NCBI GenBank assembly: GCA_011032825.1
Contig: JAADJZ010000022.1
Location: 124,001-188,000 of the forward strand
DNA length: 64,000 nt
Direction of reading: 5' to 3'
Source: Massariosphaeria phaeospora
Taxonomy: Eukaryota; Ascomycota; Dothideomycetes; Pleosporales
Both the position numbers and the translations under genes were made by a program. This document shows, in pieces, positions 12,553 to 24,602 of the stretch. Position 1 is the stretch's first letter. The number at the start of each line of letters is the position of its first letter. The notes below the pieces were generated by a model that ran no database searches, had not been told where the DNA came from, and worked only from the letters and a program-made list of their open reading frames with translations.

Positions 12553-13749
12553 AGCACAGGCTGAGATTCGGGCGGTAGGTGTTGCTGTTGCTATTGCAGC
12601 TTCATGACCTCCATTTCCTTGTGTTGATTTCCACCATAGATCTCCTTTTACCTGGATTTCCTATCATAGATTTCCTATCTTTCTCTCCTCTCCATAGATC
12701 TCCTTTCCGCGCTGATAGATTTCCTTGGTTCTCATTGGATCGGTCGAGGGGGTTTTGCGTCTTCCTTGATTACATAGATCTCCTTGCTCCCCCTTTCCCG
12801 CTGTTCTAGAATACAAAACTGTTTGGCTTTGTATTGGGATCTTCGATGATTTGAGTGACGCACTGACTGAATATCGCAGAGATGACTAGGGCAGTAGTAG
12901 GGTAAGCAAGTACTTCTGCTCGAATATGAGTCTATTCCGTTACTCACAAGTCACCTAGATAACAGATAAGTATCAATATCACGCACACCCACTCACCCCC
13001 ACCACAACCCGTTCCAAACCCTCTTCAACGCCCCCACCATCCTTACTACCCCTCCCCACCCCCACAATGCGCCCAATCCCACTCCATCCTCGGCAACACC
13101 ACCATACTTCTCGTCAGCCGCCTGAACCTTGCCGGCAACCGATGTCTCACGACCCTACATGGCACATCCAAAACCATCATCACGACCCGCGAGGAGTCGT
13201 GCTGTGCCCCATAGAGGACATGTACCGCGTACCCCGCGCCGAGCGGCTGCATGGCTAGGTCATCGCGAGTGCTGCGCCAAGGGGGCAGGCAGCCGCGGAC
13301 GAACCAGCCGGTCCGGGGGCCGGGCTAGAGGGAGGGGTTAGTTGGTTGATTAGTGGGTTGTTTGGTGTTCGGGAAAGGGGACAAGAAGTAGAAGAAAACC
13401 GGAAGTAGCGAGAGGATCGTGGCAGACTGGTGGTGTGGGGGAAGTAGCATAGGCAGTTGATTGGTTGCCGTTCGAGAGACGTGGTGTAGGCGAGTTTTAG
13501 GTGCGGTGGCGGGACGTCGGGTACTGCTCCGGTGTGGTCCGGTTTCAAAAGTGCAAAGTAAGTGTTTGTCGTTGCTGAGCGTAGTCAACCGGCATATAGT
13601 CGAGACTACCGACACGCTCTTCAAAGCCTAGCGACGGCACATTTCTCTCCAAACAGGAGTGCCGCGTCTCAGGCCCCTCACGTAAAACACTGGGATAGGT
13701 CAATCTCATCCGAATCGTACCCGAGCATCGCGGCAGTGAAATGGCGGTA
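12553..13749. other. intergenic region downstream of Argonaute
   Basis: No gene supported. The first 250 bp contain short degenerate repeats (listed separately). Between 13050 and 13560 there are low-complexity Pro/Thr/Ser frames on both strands that look like composition effects rather than protein. Confidence 0.5.
12633..12787 (+). repeat. degenerate catagatctcctt repeats
   Basis: Five related 12-14 bp units (catagatctcctt and variants with gatttcct) start near 12635, 12665, 12693, 12714 and 12772, in a pyrimidine-rich stretch directly after the Argonaute stop codon. Spacing is irregular (21-59 bp). They probably fall in the 3' untranslated region. Confidence 0.5.
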
Positions 13750-15000
13750 ACAATTGTCCAGCTTGAATCTTATCTATTGCGTCGAGGCGAAAGGTCAGCG
13801 AAATAACAGCATCGGATCCCAGTATATGAGTTCAGAGTGTCCAGGGTATAGCCATCGAGCACGGGACCATTTTCCCTCAATCTTCGGATGATGAAAGTGT
13901 GCGATCCAATGCGCCCGGCTTCTGTCTCGTGCGTTGATGTGTCAACCTCACAGCGAAATGAGGCCTGACAGCAGACACCAGCGTCCGCCTGACAAGCCAC
14001 TCTATGTCTCCCGCAACAACCACGGAATCCACCGCAACGACGAGGGCTCTTGGGTCGGCTCTGAGATCGTAGAGAGTAAGCTTCACCCCGTGGATACCGA
14101 CGCAGTCGAAGATGCTGAAGGTGTGCCAGCCCGACGCGTCGATTCCTTCGGACTGTGGGGTAAAGAGTTAGCGGCATCAAGACCGGGACCATTTTCACTC
14201 ATATCCTAGATTAAGGAAAGCGCGAAGCGCCGGATCCGATGAGGTCATTCTCGGTAGCGTGTGTTGATGTGTCAACCTCACCGCCGAATGAGGCCTGGCA
14301 GCAGACACCGGCCTCCGCCTGACACGCCACTCCATGTTTCCCGAATCATACACGGATTCCACCTCCAGTTCTCTAACGAAGAAGGGCCTTGAGTCGGCTG
14401 TGGTATCCTCCTCGGGAGTATCGTAGAGAGTAAGCTCTACCCCGTGGATACCGACAGAGTTATAGACGTGCCAGCCCGAGGCGTCGATTCCTTCGGACTT
14501 TGGGGGAAAGAGTTAGCGGCGAACGAAGGTCGATAACATGGGAACAGGAGGATCCGGATAGGTGTGTGCGAGGTGAGTTGTGGCACGGAGACCTTGGATG
14601 GAGGCTCTTGAGACCGTGTCGTCCCTTTCCATCTACTCTTACGCCCAGGCATCGCCCCCTCTCAAGAGATTCGCAATGAACCAGCCATCCCGCTCGAGTT
14701 TCTGGGCGTAGAATCGTCAGCCACCCTCCGTCAGACTCGCTAGATGCGACGTTGTGCACTTGCACGTGACCGAAAGCGCAGTACATCCCGATGGAGATAT
14801 TCTCCAACTGGGTATTCCCGGCTCAACCCTCGTAACAGTCCAACGGTCTCTACTACGTTCGGCCGACCTCGAATGAGACGCGTTCGGAATGTCCTGCGAT
14901 ATGCGTCACGCCGTGGGACACTCAAGCTGCGGTGGTCGAAAAATCCTGAATTGATCCAGCCGAATTGGCGGACGGGCTGGAGATCGTGGTTAGCCTAAGT
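13750..15000 (-). pseudogene. decayed unknown gene with internal tandem duplication
   Basis: On the minus strand several coherent peptides can be read but in shifting frames with stops, for example ISIGMYCAFGHVQVHNV near 14800 and SEGIDASGWHVYNSVGIHGV near 14480. No intact frame or plausible splice set links them, so this looks like a decayed gene. The family is not recognised. Two diverged copies of a roughly 320-bp unit lie inside it; see the repeat entry. Confidence 0.5.
13857..14525 (-). repeat. two-copy tandem repeat of about 320-330 bp
   Basis: Copy one (about 13857-14172) and copy two (about 14178-14525) share long stretches: gttgatgtgtcaacctca at 13932 and 14262, aatgaggcctg, gcagacacc, gtagagagtaagct, ccccgtggataccgac, and gtcgattccttcggact near the end. 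The same minus-strand frame in both copies reads SEGIDASGWH...GIHGV(K/E)LTLYD...EW(L/R)VRR, showing that a coding segment was duplicated and then diverged. Confidence 0.75.
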
Positions 15001-15094
15001 AAACGGCGTTGAAAAAGTTGATAAAGGAGGCGCAACAACGTACATGCTTCTTGGAGATTCCCCGATTCTCCAATACGTATAACTCTCGTGCCAT

Positions 15095-16141
15095 CTAAGC
15101 CTCCAACCAGTATACCGAAATGGCTTTACCAGTCTGGCGCCGCAAAACATCGAGCCGGTCCGTGAATCGTGGATATAACCGTCTCGGGAGGCACCGCCGT
15201 ATGCGAGAATGTCCTAACTTATAAAATAATAATGGACGGCTTACCTTGTTCCACATAAGATTATGCACCACCAGCTTATCTCCCTCGACCTCGTATTCGC
15301 CATCCTGTACAGACAACCGGCCCTTGCGCAATTTCGTCATCTTCATGCGCAGCCATTCGCCCTTCGGACTCCCCTCTCTGATGCGGTCGTCGCACCACTG
15401 CTCGAGTTCGGCTTCGATGTCGGCGGGCAGTTGACGACTTCCCACAGCCTTCAGTGCCTCCAGACAGTCCCACACAATACTCCTGTCACAGCCGCCCTCC
15501 ACCACGGCCATCTTCACCATCTGGCCATCCACCGGCCGCCCCAGTCTTCTATTATGATTGAACAACTCCACGACCTCCAAGTTGTGCCCCAGCAGCGCCT
15601 CCCGCCTCGCCTGCACGACGATCCTCTTGACTTCTGCATCTGCCCAATCCACACTCATCGGCGTCAGCCACAGCAAGAACCTTAGAAACTGAACTTTGTC
15701 CACCGTCCACGGCCCCTGCAGCAACTTGACCGGCAGCCGCCCCGCCACGCGCCACAGCACCGGCATGTGGCTCCGGCTAAACACCATTCTCGTCGCGTCC
15801 TCGAATTCGGGCGGCCATTGCGGATCGAAGCATCCAGTCTGCAGGGACTTGCCGCAGAGACAGCCATTCGCTTGGTATGTCTGCGTGAGGAAGGATTGCA
15901 GGAAGGGCCACGTCATCCATTTGCTGGCGAAGATGCGCGTTTGAGCGTCGCGGTAGGAGTAGTAGTTGTCGGCGGGGTCGCTGGCGAGATAGCGGGTGCA
16001 GACGGCCGTGTAGAGGCGCTTGTCGGAGAGCTTGGTGGCGATGATCGGGGAGGAGTAGGCAAGAGGGAGGTGCGGGCCTGAGAGGAGGAAGATAGGCTGG
16101 AGCAGCTCGGGAGGGAGGAGTTCGATGGGGGAGAGCTTCAT
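15095..16141 (-). CDS. F-box-like hypothetical protein
   Basis: Encodes 348 residues as read through without splicing. The N-terminus (SPIELLPPELLQPIFLLSG) has the LPxELLxxIF pattern of an F-box-like helix, which binds Skp1 in SCF ubiquitin ligases; the remainder is of the rapidly evolving type common in Dothideomycetes, with no repeat domain. A GTAAGC follows NLMWNK near 15241, so the last 48 residues could instead be joined through an intron; no acceptor at normal distance is convincing, so the unspliced model is kept. The start ATG at 16141 directly precedes the F-box. Function beyond substrate recruitment is unknown. Confidence 0.7.
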   Translation of the reverse strand: MKLSPIELLPPELLQPIFLLSGPHLPLAYSSPIIATKLSDKRLYTAVCTRYLASDPADNYYSYRDAQTRIFASKWMTWPFLQSFLTQTYQANGCLCGKSLQTGCFDPQWPPEFEDATRMVFSRSHMPVLWRVAGRLPVKLLQGPWTVDKVQFLRFLLWLTPMSVDWADAEVKRIVVQARREALLGHNLEVVELFNHNRRLGRPVDGQMVKMAVVEGGCDRSIVWDCLEALKAVGSRQLPADIEAELEQWCDDRIREGSPKGEWLRMKMTKLRKGRLSVQDGEYEVEGDKLVVHNLMWNKVSRPLLFYKLGHSRIRRCLPRRLYPRFTDRLDVLRRQTGKAISVYWLEA

Positions 16142-16628
16142 GGTTGCGTTGGGGGGTAGTCAGAAAGACGCGACGGGATTTGAGTGGTTGAAGCGGACGT
16201 GAGGGAGAGGAGCTTTGGCCACCCCCGCATCTGCCCAATGCGTACGCATCCTTGTAAACCCAGTGGAATTTCTATTATACAATATTTATATCAAAAGTAC
16301 TTGAAACATCTGCATAGAATAATACGGCGCAAAACATGTATTAGCCGTTTTTGGCTCCAGCTAGATATGGATCACATGACAGAAACTTAGTCATTAGCCT
16401 CTAGCATTGATATGACGACTCAGGAACAGCGACGAACCCTTTTACCACTCTCCCGCCAAACCGTAGACTTCCACCCCCCAGATCGCTCTTTCCTCTCCAA
16501 CGCCAAATACATCCAACCTGATCTGCATGACTCCCAGCCCGTGCATGCATTCACTCAACGCAACGCACCCCACCCATGCTCAAACACTACACTACCTACA
16601 CTACAGTCTACAGCCTGGCCCGCGCGAG
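16142..16628. other. intergenic, no gene recognised
   Basis: This 487-bp gap lies between the start of the F-box-like gene and the end of the alcohol dehydrogenase gene. No motif, repeat or RNA gene was seen. Confidence 0.5.
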
Positions 16629-18282
<1,654 letters not shown>

Positions 18283-19085
18283 GATAACGGTTCAGTTCAG
18301 CTCAACAATTTGCTTTCAAAGTAACTGTATCTCCCCAAAGAAGAGCTGCAATTGATCGAGTCGTGTGTAGATGTCTAGATCAGTTGCCGCAAAGATTTGT
18401 GGAGAACGCAAGAGGTAGATGAGTTAATTCTTCCAGCAGCAGCAGGAGCAAGGCCCGGCAGTCGTAAACCTTTATGAGATAGATTGCCCCCAGCAGGCGC
18501 GTCGAGAGATGTGGGGTTGAGGGCATGACGCCCTGATTGCCCCTCCACGACCCCTCCCTCACCCGGCGCAAAGTCGGGCGCAACCCCACCTCGCGCAGGC
18601 CCAAGTTCGTGGGAAACTCGGCGCCGGGCGTCAACATACAAGCTGGCCTGAGCTAATTAAGACGAGGATTTGATACGTGCCTAAAATATTGCAACAATAA
18701 TGATTCGGCAGCTTAGCTTGGGCCGTAAGGCATGCCCTGAAGTGGGCTCCTGCAACACCACGCACGCGGCAGGGGGGGAAGACATGTCCGCTTCCGGATG
18801 CCATATACGGGACTATTATTCTTGGTAGGGGCGTCAGGGTTGGGTAGAAACTGTGCATTCGTGTCATGATCTAGGAGACAGTGGAAGAAAGCAATACATG
18901 GTATAAAGCCTGCAAACGCCTGATATGCTTCCGACAGAAATGCACACGTGGTCCTGATTGATCAACGCCGTATCGCTAGGTATTAAATCCCCCGCCGTCA
19001 TCATTATGCCCGGACGATGCCGCGCACAATATGGTTACGCTGCACAAATCACCTGGCATGCATCTTTCTTCTCCAGATTCTGCCA
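18283..19085. other. intergenic, promoter of SFA1-like gene
   Basis: About 800 bp without a supported gene. Frames at 18375-18641 overlap on the same strand in different phases and resemble no family. The proximal part must hold the alcohol dehydrogenase promoter. Confidence 0.5.
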
Positions 19086-20205
19086 TTATATCGTCGGCCT
19101 GCCTACTAGCTTCCCTGGATCCTGTGCGTCCTCTGGGGTTTTGCCAACCTCCTGCTCTTTCGCGCCCCTGCTCTTGCTTCTCACACGTCCCCAGCTCGAA
19201 CTACGCGTCCTGCCTTCTTTCATGTGCTTGATGCTGTGACTCCACCGCTTGCGCAGCGGCGGCTTCACCCCGTCGAGCCCCAACAGCACTCGCACCTGCT
19301 CGACTTCCAAATGATCGCGCGTGTTCCGCATGCGATGCACCCGCACGCACTGGCCATTCTCGAACAAGAACTCGCCACCCACCTGCTTGAAATCTCCTCC
19401 TTTCAGCGCTTTGTTGCCCGTCTTCAAGCCTTGTATAATCGACTGTACTGAGGTGATCAAGAGGTTCGAGTGGATGTAGCCTGGTTTCGAGCCGAGGTCA
19501 AAGGTGCGCGTCATGTGGAGGTAGTCGTAGAGCTTGCGCGTCGGATCGGCGTATATCTGGAAGGGGCAGTTCGTCGCTTCGGCGTACATGGGGATGAGCT
19601 CTGGCTTGCCGCAGCCGATGACGGTGATGAAGGCCGGGGTGGGTAGCGCCAGGAGTGATTCGGGGGTTATGGACGAGGAGAGGGTGCGTAGGTATTCCTG
19701 GCAGTTCTGTGCAAGTCAGCTATAATCCCATCTATGCCACCCGGGCGAAAAAAAATGCGGGAAGCTGAACACTCACCCCGCAGAAGAAATGTCTGATGAA
19801 GATGATCAGTTGTCTGGGCGCAACACCCGCACCCTGGTACAAGTCCTTGAACGGCCGACTCTGCCCCTTCGCATCCAGTATCAACAAGTCGCCAACCTTG
19901 GTCAAGTCCTTCTCCGACGGTATGTCGTCGTTCACGTCGACGTTGCCCGCAAAATCTAGCTCCTCTTTCTCTAGCACCGGCGTCGTGCTTGACGGGGAGA
20001 AGGGTGGGTCCGCTGTGCCCATGGTATCGGCGGAGATTGATTGCTTGGGATATGCTTCGTTCAGGGAAGTTCGCGGCGTGGGCTCTTTGATGGTGGTCTG
20101 GACAGTCGATGGCTGGGGTGCGGGGTCTGATAGAACGGGGGCAGGTGTCGGTTCAGCGGGCTTGCCGTTGCTAGGCACTGCTAGCGGTGCTGCATCTATC
20201 GCCAT
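19086..20205 (-). CDS. AhpC/TSA-type thioredoxin-fold protein (PRXL2/FAM213-like)
   Basis: Predicted redox protein of 349 residues from two exons, 20205-19777 and 19706-19086, with a 70-bp intron (GTGAGT...CACAG). The thioredoxin-like fold begins around residue 100 (KVGDLLILDAKG) and contains FIRHFFCGNCQEYL with a C142-x2-C145 active-site pair, split exactly by the intron. The segment ITVIGCGKPELIPMYAEAT and the ADP-type turn FQIYADPTRKLYDYL match the AhpC-TSA_2 family found in fungi and in vertebrate PRXL2 proteins. A Pro/Thr-rich N-terminal 90 residues and a basic C-terminal tail (KPPLRKRWSHSIKHMKEGRTR) are family-variable. Exact substrate is unknown; antioxidant function is inferred. Confidence 0.85.
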
Positions 20206-20958
20206 GGCGGTTATGAGTCGTTGTTCGCGAGAGTGAGTGTAGGTTTCGTGGGGTGGGAAGCGAGTTTGGAAAGCGCGCTGTTATAGCGTTGGAATCTGTG
20301 AATTGCGGACGGGCTGTCTCAGCAATAGTGGGCACGATAAGGAGGAGAGAAAGAAGATGGGCGGATATAGGTGAGGAAGACGAGAGGGCGAGAGGCGAGA
20401 GGGCGTCAAGTGCGCTGTTCAACGACAGACGCGACAAGTTTCACACGTCTCAGCTACGCAGGGACTGACCGACGTCAGTGGCTCAACACTTCTGCTGCGC
20501 CTGCCCAGTCAGCAGCAAGATGTCCCGCTTTGCTGCTGGCATTAGCGCCTGGCTAGCCACGACTGTCTTTCTTCTTCAGCGCCGGGCGGTTTCTGCATCG
20601 CAGGACTTGCCAGTATTGCGAGTGGTGGTCTACGATCTGGTACCCGTCTCACTCATGTATGTAATCAGCGCTAATTCCACGCTTACCAAAAACGGAATAG
20701 CGCTATCTGACACCATCTGGAGTTGGGCGGGACCACTCCGCTTACTTCTGCCTGCTCCTCCCATTCACTCACAGACATGCATCAAATGCCATTTCGAGCG
20801 TAATATAATCTACAAAATCTATAGGTAACCAATCAAGCTCCAAAGTCCGCGAAGACCTGCACTTTTCCTAATCCCGAAAAACCATGACCCAACCATGGAG
20901 TATTTGTTTGCCTGGGCTATCCAAACGCCCTCGTTGTCACTTTCTCTCTGTACCTCCT
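20206..20958. other. intergenic between two minus-strand genes
   Basis: This 750-bp stretch holds the promoter of the PRXL2-like gene and the 3' flank of the SET gene. A frame at 20478-20828 starts with ATG but has no recognisable motif and is not annotated as a gene. Confidence 0.45.
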
Positions 20959-22618
20959 TCACTGCTGTCCTCGCTTCTTCGTGGCGATCCTCTGATAGAC
21001 GGCCTCATATTTCTTGTACTCAGGGAAATCTGTCCCCTGGCAGTTCCGCTTGACAGCGCAAGCCTTGGTAGCTGCGCTGAATGCTGTCTTGAGGTCGCCG
21101 TTCACCTCGCTGACAAGAGCAATATCGAGAAAGCTGACTTCCGTTAGTATCAAAGACCTCTGTAGAATGTCCCCTTCCCAACTGGAGTATGTACTCACAT
21201 GTTGGCTAGCCGCGCCGAGTGGTCTCCGTCCTCCATGTGAAGGACCGCAAGGTTGAGCAGGTTCTCTACGAATCTCTCCTTCTTCGCCCCCTGCTCAAGG
21301 TGCTTGCCGCGGTACGGTCGAACCTCACGGTGCAACTCGTCCATGCGGTATCGCCGCTCAGCGCTCATGCAAGCGAAAGAAGACGAATCCGTCTCGTCGC
21401 CTGCGCAAGCAGGGCAGTCGCAGGAGAAGCCGTAGTGCTTCAGCTCCCAGGCGCGCAGAGTCTTCTCGTGCATTTGGTCGCAGTAGGAAACGGTAATCTC
21501 CTCTCCTTTCTCGACTTTCCGCATGACGTGGATGGTTTCCTTGTAGATGGCCGCGTTCCAAACGAAACAGGCATTCGGGTTGCAAGAGTGGTTAAGCCGT
21601 GAAGCGTTCGGGAAGATGGCCGCACCGTCCTCCATCTCCATGCAGTTGGTCTGGAAGATGCTGATCAACGACGGTTCCTTGCCCACGCGCGCGTTGTGTT
21701 GCTCCAGAATGCGCTTTTGTTCGCGCGGGGTGACTGTTGAATGGATCTGGCTCGGCCAATGCTTCGGGTCCTGGCCGTGAGCGGAGTGGAGAGTGAAGTA
21801 AAGCTCCTTGTCGGCGGCAGAGAGCTTGTCGAAAGCGGCTTGGATGTCCTCTTGGTAGTATTCGGCGACCGGGACGACGAGGAGAGGGGATTCAGCGATG
21901 ATCCGCGTACCGGCTGCGATGGGCTTGATGGCGAAGCAGCCGTAGCCTTTGCCCGGGATGGCTCGAATATCATATGGGGCGTTATCTGCCAGTTGGTTAG
22001 AATGACATGTATGTTTCGATGTCTATCTCCCCAAAGAGGACCACCCAACAATGACCACTTACCTGGAGCTTTTGGCACAGTATTCTTCGACATCTTGAGC
22101 TCGCTCACTGTTTCCTCGACCTTGTGAGCGCTGGCCACACTCAGATCCGTCAGCCGCTCGCTCAAGTCGTCGCCCGTCATCTTGTCTCGAGACTCGTCAG
22201 GCAAACCCTTCGGCGTATTTGGCGGCACAGCAAGTGAGAGCAGTGGTGATGGCAAGCGATTATCCCCCAGTATACCTGGCGTGATATCACCGAATTGTAC
22301 CTCTACTGGAGTCGCTGCACCACTATCGACTCTGCTTCCCGGTGTATCTAGCAGCACTGTGCTGAGAAGAAGAGAGTAGATTTGGTCGAGTCGAGCGCTG
22401 TGGACTGCGGAAGGAGAGGCCGAGCAATCTGAGAGAAAGCCAGAGGGCGTTCGGCACGCTATTCCGGTTCCGAGCGGTGAGGCTGTCGGTGTAACAGGCG
22501 GGTTCGTACTGCGAAGCGGTGAGTCTGGATTCGAAAACTGCGGAAACGGTTCAATTGGCAGGTTGGCGAGTGTCTGCGATGGCTCGAAACGGACGGCTTC
22601 GCCCCGATCTAGGACCAT
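20959..22618 (-). CDS. SET-domain protein (SMYD/SET5-like lysine methyltransferase)
   Basis: Predicted protein lysine methyltransferase of 505 residues. Exons 22618-22063, 21985-21199 and 21133-20959, with introns of 77 and 65 bp that keep phase. A Ser/Pro/Thr-rich N-terminal 185 residues precede the SET domain, which opens with YDIRAIPGKGYGCFA (SET-I start with GxG), carries RLNHSCNPNACFVW (cofactor and target lysine site) and GEEITVSYCD, and is followed by a post-SET cysteine set CDCPAC. The C-terminal helices resemble the tail of SMYD-type proteins, but no MYND finger is visible. The open frame extends 24 bases upstream with GTG; the first ATG at 22618 was taken. Histone or non-histone substrate is unknown. 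Confidence 0.88.
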
Positions 22619-23118
22619 GTCGTGAACTATGGTGGAAGACACATAGACGCGGAAGTTTTTGAGCGAAGTCGGGAGCTCGCCTTCTATTCGATGATGGGTG
22701 CAGATAGGCTGATCCTGTGATTAGCTCCTTCCTATCCCCCTGCATTGTCTCGCAGACATGTCTCGCAGAAAGAAGCTGCGACCAGCCATAATTACACCAC
22801 GAAGAAGGTGTTGAGAAAGCCAAAACTGGGGCGAGAGAAAATCCCAATACAGCAATCACTAATTCATTACAGCACAGATCCGACTATATAGTTCCCAACC
22901 AAGCAGGCAGAATCCCCAAGGCCAGCCTCGCCAACTGGTCACAGACCGGCCAGTGCCCCTGCGCCCAGCGCGAACAGCTCTTCGACTGCCAGAGTCATAT
23001 CACACATTATTTACATTTCAGCCCGAGTGTCCATCTCACATTTTCCCTGCAGTAGAAGTTCGTAGCCCGTTATTCATGTCAGCCACAATGCTGGGATTAG
23101 AGTACATCACCAGCCAAT
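22619..23118. other. intergenic, no gene recognised
   Basis: This 500-bp gap holds the SET gene promoter and the 3' flank of the Egh16-like gene. Nothing else was identified. Confidence 0.45.
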
Positions 23119-24602
23119 CTAGCCGTGCCATGAGATCCAACGCTTAGCCTCCTCGCCTTCGAGGAGTTCGACCTCCTCTTCTTGTTCGTCGTCGGTAAGA
23201 AGGACGCCGTCGGCGTCCTTCTTGGCTGAGCGCTTGTCGTTGGCTGCATCGTCGTCCTCCTCTTGGTCGTCATCTTCTTCTTCTTGCCCATCGCCGGTGA
23301 CAGCACCTGGAGAAGTTAGCGGAATGAACAGTTATGTGGGATAGATAGAGCTTACCAGCTGCGCTGTTCGCACCAGTTCCAGCTTGCGAATTGGCAACAC
23401 CCGTTTGGCCTTGGACACCGGCCTGTGCGACAGCTGGAGCGGACGCTTGGGCCGAAACCTGATTCTGGGCGGCCTGGGCAGGAGCTTGAGCTGGCGTAGC
23501 AACCTGGCCTTGAACGCCTGCGGTTCCGGCAGCTGTGGGGTCGTTGACGACAGGAGCAGCATTACCAGCAGCAACGTTTTCAGCCTGAGCGGCGTTTGCA
23601 ACAGGAGAAGCAGCGTTCGCAACGGGAGTGGCGGCATTTCCGGCCTGAGCAGCGTTTGCCACGGGAGAGGCAGCATTGGCAACGGGAGCAGCAGCGTTTC
23701 CAGCCTGAGCGGCGTTCGCAACAGGGGAGGCGACGTTCGCAACAGGAGCTGCAGCATTTGCAACGGGAGATGCAGCGTTCGCAACGGGAGCGGCAGCATT
23801 TGCAACGGGAGATGCAGCGTTCGCAACGGGAGCGGCAGCATTTGCAACGGGAGCAGCAGCGGCTTGACAGTGTCAGTATTGACCCAAAGCACATGGATGT
23901 AGACCTTACCTGCAGGAGCGGCGGCAGTGGCATTAGCCATCTGGATTGGGACGCACCCACCAAAGGGTCCGGCTCTGGCGGGATTTTCGCATCGGACCAT
24001 GCAGACATTGGTCTGCCCCGCGTTCGTGCCGGTGCACTGCTGGTCAGCCGGAATGGCAACGTCCAGTGGCAGATCTTGCATCTCCGTGTCCCTGTTCCGG
24101 CCTCGTTCACTGCCTTCGATGTTCGTAGTGACCTGCATAGGGGTCCACTGAGTGCCGGTACCCGTGGCATCGATCATGCACGTGTAGGGACCGGCTCCGT
24201 CACCGTTGACTTGGTGAACTGTCATCGAAAGGGTGCCGCCCTGAGAGACTTGAGGAAGTGTGCCTCCATTCTGAGCCATGACCCCCTGGGTGCCGGCCTC
24301 GACGTCATTGGTGCCTCCACCAAGAGTCTCGCCGCACTGGTCGGCAGCCTCGTTTTTGAATCGAGTTGCATCCTGCTGGAAGGGCTGGCGCCTCGTGCCA
24401 TCACGCGGGGTGGCGGGATCGACTGTGTTGATGTCAGTGATCAGTCAAAAGCTTAGATACTTGATGAGGGAGACCAACCGCCAATAGCAGATCCCTGGCC
24501 ACCTTGATCACCTGTGGCAGCAACGATAGCGCTGTGGCCTGCCACGAGCTGAGAAGCAGCCAACAGGCTGAGAGAAACAACGGTAGACTTCGAGAAGAAC
24601 AT
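23119..24602 (-). CDS. Egh16/GAS1-like secreted protein with Ala-rich repeats
   Basis: Secreted protein of 443 residues related to Egh16-like (DUF3129) appressorium-associated proteins of plant-pathogenic fungi. Exons 24602-24479, 24422-23910, 23862-23356, 23306-23119; introns of 56, 47 and 49 bp keep phase (first donor is GTTGGT). Signal peptide [22 protein letters not shown] ends before HSAIVAA, giving the His-1-like mature start usual in the family. The Egh16 core follows: [13 protein letters not shown], Cys pairs [27 protein letters not shown], and GGCVPIQ. Exon 3 adds about 170 residues of NAA(A/S)PVA and NAAQAG repeats, then a Gln/Ala stretch. The last exon is highly acidic ([13 protein letters not shown]) and ends [10 protein letters not shown]. 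The repeat and acidic tail are extra to the family core. Confidence 0.9.
23540..23862 (-). repeat. in-frame NAAxPVA coding repeat
   Basis: About a dozen 21-24 bp units on the minus strand encode [14 protein letters not shown] and NAAQAG variants inside exon 3 of the Egh16-like gene. Near-identical neighbouring units (gcagcgttcgcaacgggag against gcagcatttgcaacgggag) suggest recent slippage, so copy number may vary between isolates. Confidence 0.85.

Noticed and set aside
20478..20828. ATG-started plus-strand frame of 116 codons
   Set aside because: It lies in a promoter region, has no motif and looks compositional.
23596..24456. Plus-strand open frame of 286 codons, Gln/Arg-rich
   Set aside because: It is the antisense of the Ala-rich repeat region of the Egh16-like gene; repeated NAAxPVA codons create the long frame. 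The minus strand has a signal peptide, splice sites and family motifs.
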